DNA of 10,709 nt from Prevotellaceae bacterium (lineage in GTDB: Bacteria; Bacteroidota; Bacteroidia; Bacteroidales; UBA932). The position numbers and the translations under genes were made by a program. The stretch's first letter is position 1, and every line of letters starts with the position of its first letter. Of this stretch, positions 1-6,407 are shown in pieces. The notes beneath the pieces were generated by a model. The model made no database searches. It was not told where the DNA came from and was given only the letters and a program-made list of their open reading frames with translations. Location: assembly GCA_031278495.1 (NCBI GenBank), contig JAITKG010000073.1, positions 1-10,709 of the forward strand, in the 5' to 3' direction.

Positions 1-449
1 TGATTTACGCGCTCTTTGACGGTATATAAATTCACTTCCACCTCCGCTTTGTCGGCATTGGCTTGCGATTTTATTTGCTCGCGTCGGGCTTTTGAGGCTC
101 CACCGTCCCACAGCGTTTGACTGATTTCGAGCGTTGCGCCGTACTGGTCGCGGTTCATTTCGGGGATTTTCATTCCCGACAGTTGCGGAATGGGAATTTG
201 CGAGAAATCAATCGGAATTTTCGTAACGTCTGATTGGTAACTTGCCTTTGCCGAAAACTGAATTTGCGGTAGCCAAGCTTTGCCCACATTCGACAGACTG
301 TAATCCTGCGACTGTTCAATCAGCCCGTACTGCTTGATAAGCGGATAGTTTGCCGTTGCCTTCTCGTAACACGCTTCTATGCTCAACTGTGCAAATGCCG
401 GCAACGTAAGCAATAGCGTAAAAATTAAAAAAATCGATTTCCTGTACAT
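1..449 (-). CDS. TolC-family outer-membrane protein, N-terminal part (runs off left edge)
   Basis: The minus-strand frame is open from an ATG at 449 to the window edge, giving 149 codons without a stop. The product starts MYRKSIFLIFTLLLTLPAFA followed by Q. That is a basic N-terminus, a hydrophobic core and an AFA signal-peptidase site, so export to the periplasm or outer membrane is expected. The mature part begins LSIEACYEKATANYPLIKQY, the usual opening of outer-membrane efflux (OEP/TolC) proteins. Later pieces such as ISQTLWDGGASKARRE (near residues 103-118) match the family's 'Q-x-L-[WF]-D-G-G' turn between helix and strand. Family members are trimeric outer-membrane channels for tripartite efflux pumps or type I secretion. 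In Bacteroidetes they usually head an operon with a membrane-fusion protein and an RND or ABC pump, which would lie left of this window. The substrate cannot be told. The start is supported by the signal peptide and a promoter about 60 bp upstream. Confidence 0.88.
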   Translation of the reverse strand, partial: MYRKSIFLIFTLLLTLPAFAQLSIEACYEKATANYPLIKQYGLIEQSQDYSLSNVGKAWLPQIQFSAKASYQSDVTKIPIDFSQIPIPQLSGMKIPEMNRDQYGATLEISQTLWDGGASKARREQIKSQANADKAEVEVNLYTVKERVN

Positions 450-505
450 CTTTTTATTTTTTATTGACCTGTTATTAAACATTTTTGTTCGACAATATTG
501 CCAAT

Positions 506-537
506 GCAAAGATACATGATATTTTCGACATTATACA
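506..537 (-). promoter_or_regulatory. Bacteroidetes-type promoter for the TolC-family gene
   Basis: On the minus strand, 514-506 reads TATCTTTGC, a full match to the Bacteroidetes -7 element TAnnTTTG. About 19 bp upstream (537-534) is a weak -33 element (TGTA, against consensus TTTG). Transcription would start near position 500, leaving an AT-rich leader of about 50 nt before the ATG at 449. No Shine-Dalgarno sequence is visible, which is normal in this phylum. Confidence 0.6.
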
Positions 538-602
538 CAGAAAAATAAAAATGTACGGGATAATTTATAGGGGAAATGTACGCATTTTTTTATTAAAAAT
601 GA

Positions 603-630
603 AAAAATCGTCAGTATACTGACGATTTTT
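603..630. terminator. Perfect 28-bp palindrome, probable second terminator hairpin
   Basis: Positions 603-616 (AAAAATCGTCAGTA) are the exact reverse complement of 617-630. The outer arms are A-run and T-run, so the transcript from either strand would form a hairpin flanked by U residues. It lies downstream of the peptidase gene, just past the hairpin at 631-666, and upstream of the divergent-free TolC promoter. It most likely works as a backup, possibly bidirectional, terminator. Because the symmetry is perfect, a DNA-binding dimer site is an alternative. Confidence 0.6.
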
Positions 631-666
631 ATAAAATAAAAAACGGTGTTGCATGTACCACACCGC
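631..666 (-). terminator. Rho-independent terminator of the M3 peptidase gene
   Basis: On the minus strand, 665-660 (CGGTGT) pairs with 649-644 (ACACCG) around a 10-nt loop. It is followed directly by a T-rich tract (TTTTTTATTTTAT, 643-631). The hairpin begins 24 bp after the stop codon of the peptidase gene (690-692), which is the expected place for an intrinsic terminator. Confidence 0.75.
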
Positions 667-689
667 TTTTTATGCTAAAATTTCCTGCT

Positions 690-2771
690 TTATTTTAGCC
701 CTCTTCTCCTCAGTAATGCATCGCCGTCGGGTTCTTTGCCACGGAAGGCTTTGTAAAGCGTCATGGGGTCTTCACTGCCGCCGCGTTCCAAAATATTTTT
801 GCGGAACGACTGCGCCGTAGCGGGATCGAAGATGTTGCCGGCGTCAAGGAACGCTTGAAAAGCGTCAGCGTCCAGTTGCTCTGCCCACAGGTAGCCATAG
901 TAGCCGGCTGCATAGCCGCCGCCGAATACGTGTGCGAAATACGTGCTGCGGTAACGCGGGATAATGGCATAAGTCAAACCGATTTTATCCATTGCGGCTT
1001 TTTCGAACTGCTCTACATCCTGAAACCCGGCAGTACGCAAGGTGTACCAGCTCATATCCAAAATCGCTGCCGCCAGCAGTTCGGTGGTCATAAAGCCCTG
1101 ATTGAACTTTTCTGTCGCCCGGATTTTTTGAATGAGCGAATCGGGAATCACTTCGCCCGTTTGGTAATGCTTGGCATACAGCTTCAATACTTCGGGATGC
1201 AGCGCCCAATTTTCATTGATTTGCGAAAGCAGTTCCACAAAATCGCGCAATACGTTCGTGCCAGAAGTAGATATGTATTGGCATTGGGAAAGGAACCCGT
1301 GAATTGCATGTCCCAATTCGTGGAACAGCGTTTCCACCTCGTCGATGGTCAGCAGCGAAGGCGCTTCGGCAGTGGGTTTGGTGAAATTGCATACATTGAC
1401 AATGATGGGACGAACAGCGCCGTGCTGTTCGCGGATATTGTTCATCCATGCGCCGGCGCGTTTACTGGCGCGGGGGAAATAATCGGTATAAAACACGCCC
1501 AACACGCTTCCGTCGGCATCCTTCACCAGCCATGCCGTAACTTCGGGATGATACACCGGCGCACCTTTCAGCTCCTCAAACGAAATTCCGTACAGCTTGT
1601 TGGCAACCATGAATGCGCCGGAGCGCACGTTTTCCAACTGGAAATATGGCCGTACCGTTTCATCGTCGAAATCGTATTTGGCTTTGCGCAATTTTTCGGT
1701 GTAGTACCACCAGTCCCACGGTTCGATGCGTCCGGTTAGCCCGGAGGCGGCAGCGATTTCCTGTAATTCCGCCAACTCGCGTTCCGTTACTTTTTGCGTA
1801 GGCTCCCACAGTTTTTGCAAGAATGTATTCACAGTTTCCGGCGTTTTTGCCATCCGGTTTTCCAACACAAATGAAGCATAGTCGGGGAAGCCCAGCAACA
1901 CTGCCTTTTGGTATTCCAGCGAAGCAATTTTTTGCACGGTTTCCTTGTTATCGTTCGCGTTATTGTTATTTCCCTTATGGGCGTAGCCTTCCAGCATCTG
2001 GCGGCGCAGTTCGCGGTTATCCGCATATTGCAGGAACGGAATGCGGCTGGCTGCATCGAGCGTAAATACCCATTTCCCGTTGTGTCCTTCGCCGGCAGCC
2101 CTTTCAGCGGCAGCCTGCACCACAGCCGCAGGCAGCCCCGACAAATCCGCCGGATTGTCGATGACAATACGGAAAGCGTTGTTGTCTGCCAATACGTTTT
2201 GCCCGTATTTCACGCTCAGAACGGCTAATTCTTCGTTGATTTTGCGCAGTTTTGCCTGGTCTTCCCCGTTCAGGTTTGCGCCGCTGCGGATAAATGCCTT
2301 GTAGGTTTTTTCCAGCAATGCTGCCGATTCGGCGTCCAAATTTAATGCGCCCTGCTGTTCAAAAACCGCTTTAACACGTGCAAAAAGGCGGGCGTTTAAA
2401 TAAATATCGTCAGAACTTTTGGAAAGTTTGGGCGATATTTCTTCTTCAATCGCTTGCCGTTCGGGGTCGGAATCCGATTCGACAAGGTTCATGAACACGC
2501 CGGACACCTTTGCCAGCAATGCGCCGGCATTGTCCATCGCCACAATCGTGTTTTCAAACGTAGGCGGTTCGGGGTTTTCCGTAATCCGGTCGATGTCGGC
2601 TTGCTGCTGCTTCAACGCTTCCTCGTACGCAGGGAGGAAATGTTTGTTTTGAATTTGGTCAAATGGCGGCACGCCGTAAGGTGTTTGCCATTCGGTGAAA
2701 AACGGATTTGTATCCGTACATGCGGTTAAAATTCCTGCCATAAGTAAGGCGATTAAAGGGGTTGTTTTCAT
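690..2771 (-). CDS. dcp: M3-family zinc metallopeptidase, Dcp-like peptidyl-dipeptidase, predicted lipoprotein
   Basis: The product is 693 residues, close to the ~680 of E. coli Dcp. The N-terminus MKTTPLIALLMAGILTAC carries a lipobox (L15-T16-A17-C18), so the mature enzyme is predicted to be lipid-anchored in the envelope rather than cytoplasmic. The helical N-terminal domain runs to about residue 240 and the catalytic domain follows. The zinc motif is H484-E485-L-G-H488. The third ligand is most likely E513 in DFVELLSQ, matching thimet oligopeptidase ligand spacing (29 and 25 residues). A conserved glycine/tyrosine loop, FGGGYAAGYYGYLW, is at 616-629. M3 enzymes cut short peptides, and Dcp releases C-terminal dipeptides. 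The usual FVELPSQ motif has Leu instead of Pro here. The gene has its own promoter and tandem terminators, so it is probably monocistronic. Confidence 0.93.
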   Translation of the reverse strand: MKTTPLIALLMAGILTACTDTNPFFTEWQTPYGVPPFDQIQNKHFLPAYEEALKQQQADIDRITENPEPPTFENTIVAMDNAGALLAKVSGVFMNLVESDSDPERQAIEEEISPKLSKSSDDIYLNARLFARVKAVFEQQGALNLDAESAALLEKTYKAFIRSGANLNGEDQAKLRKINEELAVLSVKYGQNVLADNNAFRIVIDNPADLSGLPAAVVQAAAERAAGEGHNGKWVFTLDAASRIPFLQYADNRELRRQMLEGYAHKGNNNNANDNKETVQKIASLEYQKAVLLGFPDYASFVLENRMAKTPETVNTFLQKLWEPTQKVTERELAELQEIAAASGLTGRIEPWDWWYYTEKLRKAKYDFDDETVRPYFQLENVRSGAFMVANKLYGISFEELKGAPVYHPEVTAWLVKDADGSVLGVFYTDYFPRASKRAGAWMNNIREQHGAVRPIIVNVCNFTKPTAEAPSLLTIDEVETLFHELGHAIHGFLSQCQYISTSGTNVLRDFVELLSQINENWALHPEVLKLYAKHYQTGEVIPDSLIQKIRATEKFNQGFMTTELLAAAILDMSWYTLRTAGFQDVEQFEKAAMDKIGLTYAIIPRYRSTYFAHVFGGGYAAGYYGYLWAEQLDADAFQAFLDAGNIFDPATAQSFRKNILERGGSEDPMTLYKAFRGKEPDGDALLRRRGLK

Positions 2772-2785
2772 TTTTTATTTTTCTT

Positions 2786-2818
2786 GCAAAAATAGTTGAA
2801 TATTTTAACATGTACAAG
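2786..2818 (-). promoter_or_regulatory. Probable promoter of the M3 peptidase gene
   Basis: On the minus strand, 2794-2786 reads TATTTTTGC, matching TAnnTTTG. A -33-like CTTG lies at 2818-2815 with a 20-bp spacer. The predicted start of transcription is only about 10 nt from the ATG at 2771, so the leader would be very short or nearly absent. The leader is AT-rich, so a chance match is possible. Confidence 0.45.
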
Positions 2819-2883
2819 CGTATAAAAATACCTGCCGGAATTTTAACCGGTCATACTATCTGTCGGCGATCTTTAGCCTGAAA

Positions 2884-3072
2884 CTTTCCGGCTTTGGCGG
2901 AAAACTTTCCGGCTTTGGCGGAAAACTTTCCGGCTTTGGCGAAAAACTTTCCGGCTTTGGCGAAAAACTTTCCGGCCATGGCGAAAATCCTTCCGGCTTT
3001 GGCGAAAAACTTTCCGGCCATGGCGAAAAACTTTCCGGCCATGGCGAAAATCCTTCCGGCTTTAGCTTAAAA
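2884..3072. repeat. 21-bp tandem repeat, nine copies, downstream of mutB
   Basis: Copies start at 2884, 2905, 2926, 2947, 2968, 2989, 3010, 3031 and 3052, with no change in spacing. The core is CTTTCCGG, then a six-base variable block, then CG and an A-run. The block is CTTTGG in copies 1-4, 6 and (with one change) 9, and CCATGG in copies 5, 7 and 8. Copies 5-6 and 8-9 share the same linked variants (an AAAAT end, then CCTTCCGG), which suggests a 63-bp higher-order duplication. The first junctions form CGGAAA/TTTCCG inverted repeats with a 2-nt loop. The unit has no stop in any of the six frames, so open frames here are not evidence of a protein. It begins about 40 bp past the mutB stop and may act in mRNA 3' end formation or simply be a minisatellite. 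Confidence 0.9.
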
Positions 3073-3111
3073 GTTGTTTTTATATGCAAAAAGGGTTTTC
3101 CGGGCTTCCGG

Positions 3112-5226
3112 TTATTGCAGCAGCAACTCCATAATTTTAATGGATGCCAGCGACACGGGCGTGCCGGGACCAAAAATAGCGGCTGCGCCGGCTTTGTAAA
3201 GCGCGTCGTAATCCTGCGCGGGAATGACGCCTCCCACCACGACTAAAATATCTTCGCGGTCGAGTTTCTTCAATTCTTCCACAATTTGCGGCACCAGCGT
3301 TTTATGCCCGGCGGCAAGCGACGACACGCCCACAATATGCACATCGTTTTCTACGGCTTGCTTGGCGGCTTCGGCAGGGGTCTGGAACAGCGGTCCCATG
3401 TCCACGTCGAAACCCACGTCGGCATACCCGGTGGCGACTACTTTTGCGCCGCGGTCATGCCCGTCCTGCCCGAGCTTCGCAATCATGATGCGCGGCTGGC
3501 GACCTTCCTTTTTGGCAAATTCCGCTACTAATTTTTTTGCTTTTTCGAAATCGCTGTTATTACGCGCTTCCGAAGCATATACACCCGTGTTCATACGTAT
3601 TACCGCTTTATAACGTCCTACAATTTTTTCGCAAGCGTCGGAAATTTCGCCGAGCGAAGCGCGAAGTTTTGCCGCTTCTACCGCCAGTTCCAACAGGTTT
3701 CCCGATTTTGTTTCTACGGCTTTGGTAATCGCCGCTAAAGCCGCCTGTACTTTCGCCTCGTCGCGTGTGGCGCGGAGTTTCGTCAGGCGTTCGATTTGCG
3801 ATTGCCGTACTTTTGTGTTGTCCACATCTAAAATATCAATCGGGTCTTCTTTTTCCAGACGGTATTTGTTTAGCCCGACAATGGCGTCGGCATTCGAGTC
3901 AATGCGCGCCTGCTTGCGAGCTGCGGCTTCTTCGATACGCAGTTTCGGGATGCCGGTTTCGATGGCTTTCGCCATGCCGCCTAATTTTTCCACTTCCTGA
4001 ATATGCGCCCAAGCGCGGTGGGCAATGTCGTTTGTCAGTTTTTCCACATAGTATGAACCTGCCCACGGGTCAAGCGATTTGGTGATATAGGTTTCTTCCT
4101 GTATATAAATTTGCGTGTTCCGGGCAATGCGTGCCGAAAAGTCGGTGGGCAACGCAATGGCTTCGTCCAGCGCGTTGGTGTGCAGCGATTGCGTGTGCCC
4201 CAGTGCGGCAGCCATCGCTTCGATACAGGTACGCGCTACGTTATTGAACGGGTCTTGTTCGGTCAAACTCCATCCCGACGTTTGGGAGTGCGTACGCAAG
4301 GACAGTGATTTCGGGTTTTTGGGGTCAAAGGTTTTGACTAATTTCGCCCACAGCATACGGGCGGCGCGCATTTTAGCAATTTCCATAAAATGGTTCATCC
4401 CGATAGCCCAGAAGAACGAAAGGCGCGGCGCAAAATCATCAACGCTCATGCCGGCACGGATACCCGTGCGCAGGTATTCCAACCCGTCGGCGAGCGTATA
4501 AGCCATTTCGATGTCGCACGTCGCGCCGGCTTCCTGCATGTGGTATCCAGAAATGGAAATGGAGTTAAACTTCGGCATATTTCTTGCCGTGTAGGCAAAA
4601 ATATCGCCGATGATGCGCATCGAAAATTCGGGTGGATAGATGTAGGTATTGCGCACCATAAATTCTTTGAGGATGTCGTTCTGAATCGTTCCGCTCAATT
4701 CTTCGAGCGAAGCGCCCTGTTCGAGTCCCGCAACGATGTAGAACGCCAGCACCGGCAACACCGCGCCGTTCATGGTCATGGATACGGACATTTTGTTTAG
4801 CGGGATTTGGTCGAAAAGCACTTTCATATCTTCTACGCTGCAAATGCTCACGCCGGCTTTCCCTACGTCGCCTACTACGCGCGGGTGGTCGGCGTCGTAG
4901 CCACGATGCGTGGCAAGGTCAAACGCTACGGACAACCCTTTTTGTCCTGCCGCCAGATTCCGGCGGTAGAAAGCGTTTGATTCTTCTGCGGTGGAAAATC
5001 CCGCATATTGCCGGATAGTCCACGGACTCATCACATACATGGTGCTGTAAGGTCCGCGCAGGTAGGGCGGAAGACCGGCTGCATAATTCAGGTGTTCCAG
5101 TCCTTCGAGGTCGGCGGCGCTGTAGCTGTTTTTCACTTCGATTTGCTCCGGCGTATTCCATGCCTGTGGTTCCGATTCGACGCCTTTTGTAGCGGCAAAG
5201 TTAAAATCTGTAAATGTTGGACGCAT
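3112..5226 (-). CDS. mutB: Methylmalonyl-CoA mutase large (catalytic) subunit
   Basis: This 704-residue protein is the catalytic subunit of adenosylcobalamin-dependent methylmalonyl-CoA mutase, which interconverts succinyl-CoA and (R)-methylmalonyl-CoA. The TIM-barrel substrate domain covers about residues 1-540, including PWTIRQYAGFSTAEESNAFY (68-87). Residues Y74, R192 and H229 line up with the Propionibacterium MutB active-site residues Y89, R207 and H244. The Tyr/Arg pair favours methylmalonyl-CoA over isobutyryl-CoA. The C-terminal B12 domain (about 575-704) has the base-off motif D588-G-H590-D-R-G593, with H590 as lower cobalt ligand. The gene is last in the mutA-nuclease-mutB cluster, with 21 bp between the nuclease stop and its ATG. 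No strong promoter is seen in that gap, so it is probably read from the mutA promoter. No convincing U-tract terminator follows. Confidence 0.97.
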   Translation of the reverse strand: MRPTFTDFNFAATKGVESEPQAWNTPEQIEVKNSYSAADLEGLEHLNYAAGLPPYLRGPYSTMYVMSPWTIRQYAGFSTAEESNAFYRRNLAAGQKGLSVAFDLATHRGYDADHPRVVGDVGKAGVSICSVEDMKVLFDQIPLNKMSVSMTMNGAVLPVLAFYIVAGLEQGASLEELSGTIQNDILKEFMVRNTYIYPPEFSMRIIGDIFAYTARNMPKFNSISISGYHMQEAGATCDIEMAYTLADGLEYLRTGIRAGMSVDDFAPRLSFFWAIGMNHFMEIAKMRAARMLWAKLVKTFDPKNPKSLSLRTHSQTSGWSLTEQDPFNNVARTCIEAMAAALGHTQSLHTNALDEAIALPTDFSARIARNTQIYIQEETYITKSLDPWAGSYYVEKLTNDIAHRAWAHIQEVEKLGGMAKAIETGIPKLRIEEAAARKQARIDSNADAIVGLNKYRLEKEDPIDILDVDNTKVRQSQIERLTKLRATRDEAKVQAALAAITKAVETKSGNLLELAVEAAKLRASLGEISDACEKIVGRYKAVIRMNTGVYASEARNNSDFEKAKKLVAEFAKKEGRQPRIMIAKLGQDGHDRGAKVVATGYADVGFDVDMGPLFQTPAEAAKQAVENDVHIVGVSSLAAGHKTLVPQIVEELKKLDREDILVVVGGVIPAQDYDALYKAGAAAIFGPGTPVSLASIKIMELLLQ

Positions 5227-5247
5227 TTTTATAATAAAATTTAGTAG

Positions 5248-6381
5248 TTAAACATTTTGATTAAACAATTCATGTAATTTTTGTTGTAATAATTTTTTGT
5301 CAGGCAACCGGGTTTGGTACTCCGACACCATAGTGGGCGATAATGTACGACTCAGGGCGTATTCTACCACCGCTGTGTCGCTGTCCTTGCACAATAAAAT
5401 GCCAATGCTCGGATTTTCGTGCGATTTGCGAACATCTCTATCCAGCGCTTCCAAATAAAAATTGAGTTGCCCCAAATGTTCGGGTTTAAACTTATCGGTT
5501 TTCAACTCAAAGGCAACCAGACATCGCAACTCCCGATGATAGAAGAGAAGGTCAATGTAAAAGTCACTATTTCCTACCTGCACTTTATATTCTTCGCCGA
5601 TAAACAAAAAATCTTTTCCAAGTTCCAGTATAAAATCCCTTAACCGGAATATTAACCCTTTTTGTAAATCATTTTCGCCATGCGAATCCGGCAGCCCTAC
5701 AAACTCCAGCACATAGTTATCTTTAAAACAATCTCCGGCGTTCGCATAAATTTCTTTTATTGCCGGCGATAATTTGGCGTTTCCCAATATAGTGCGTTCA
5801 AAATATCCTGCCGATATTTGACGGTCAAGCTCTCGTTTGCTGTAATTTTCTTTTATGCAAAGCCGCATATAGAACTCCCGTTCCTCATCGGTTTTGCCGC
5901 GCGACATAATAATAAGATGATGCGACCAACTGATTTTTGTCAAAACCGTTGCTTCAATGTCGTCAAACCCAAATTGTGTCACCATTGGCGACACAATTTC
6001 ATTAGACTCATTTTCAATCACTAACAATTGCGTCGCCATTGGCGACACAATTGCCGAGAGGTGGGCGTATGTGTCGTAAAATTGCTTCATCCGGTAAAGC
6101 CCTCTCCGGTCGAATCCTTTCAATGCGGGTTCATTTTCCCGAATGTAATCCGCCAACGTGCTTACCGTTTTTTCACCCCACGCCGAGGTTTCTATACGAT
6201 GGCTAATATACTTCCCAACATTCCAATACAAGGTTATCAATGCTGTATTTACAGCTTGCACCGCTCGCTGTTGTGACCGCTTAATTAACCGGACAATACC
6301 GGTAAATTCTTGCAGCATATCAGGAGGTACTGATACAGCGTGTTTACTCCCGGAAATTTGTATGTTGGTTGGTTTACCCAT
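5248..6381 (-). CDS. DUF1016/YhcG-family PDDEXK nuclease lodged between mutA and mutB
   Basis: The product has 377 residues. The N-terminal half (about 25-165) matches the DUF1016 N-terminal region, with ALITLYWNVGKYIS (47-60), GFDRRGLYRMKQFYDTY (89-105) and ISWSHHLIIM (150-159). The C-terminal half (about 175-355) is the PD-(D/E)XK nuclease fold: SDFYIDLLFYH gives D277, FELK gives E292 and K294, and LGQLNFYL gives Q305. The catalytic set looks intact, so a metal-dependent DNase is likely. The biological role of the family is not settled; members are often seen near restriction-modification and other mobile defence genes. The gene lies 26 bp after mutA and 21 bp before mutB, all on one strand, so it is probably co-transcribed. 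By eye it is more AT-rich than both neighbours, which suggests later acquisition. Residues 110-136 contain an internal repeat (IVSPMATQ and IVSPMVTQ). Confidence 0.9.
   Translation of the reverse strand: MGKPTNIQISGSKHAVSVPPDMLQEFTGIVRLIKRSQQRAVQAVNTALITLYWNVGKYISHRIETSAWGEKTVSTLADYIRENEPALKGFDRRGLYRMKQFYDTYAHLSAIVSPMATQLLVIENESNEIVSPMVTQFGFDDIEATVLTKISWSHHLIIMSRGKTDEEREFYMRLCIKENYSKRELDRQISAGYFERTILGNAKLSPAIKEIYANAGDCFKDNYVLEFVGLPDSHGENDLQKGLIFRLRDFILELGKDFLFIGEEYKVQVGNSDFYIDLLFYHRELRCLVAFELKTDKFKPEHLGQLNFYLEALDRDVRKSHENPSIGILLCKDSDTAVVEYALSRTLSPTMVSEYQTRLPDKKLLQQKLHELFNQNV
5971..6053. repeat. Pair of 29-bp near-palindromes inside the nuclease gene
   Basis: Positions 5971-5999 and 6025-6053 are each nearly self-complementary. 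The first has 10-bp arms AAATTGTGTC and GACACAATTT. The second has 14-bp arms that begin CAATTG, with one mismatch. The two copies start 54 bp apart (18 codons) and share the core CCATTGGCGACACAATT. They encode IVSPMxTQ twice in the linker between the DUF1016 N-terminal region and the ISWSHH motif, in frame, so the gene stays open. Confidence 0.8.
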
Positions 6382-6407
6382 ACCTTACTGCACGTTTATT
6401 CCGTTTT

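Noticed and set aside
855..1739. Plus-strand open frame of 294 codons opposite the M3 peptidase gene
   Set aside because: It lies wholly antisense to a well-supported gene, and its translation has no recognisable domain, signal or promoter. It is a shadow of GC-biased codons.
2832..2866. Hairpin with CCGG arms (near 2836-2851) as terminator of the mutB transcript
   Set aside because: The stem is only 4 bp with an 8-nt loop, and the T-rich tract does not follow directly. It also lies more than 250 bp past the mutB stop.
2851..3173. Two overlapping minus-strand open frames (63 and 105 codons) with AGKFFAK or KPESFSP heptad repeats
   Set aside because: They are produced by the 21-bp repeat, which lacks stops in every frame. 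The first start codon lies inside a repeat unit (the CCATGG variant) and the second overlaps the end of mutB. No promoter or conserved domain is seen.
5227..6407. Insertion-sequence origin of the nuclease gene, with terminal inverted repeats or target duplication
   Set aside because: I found no inverted repeats or direct duplications at the two junctions, and no transposase is encoded.
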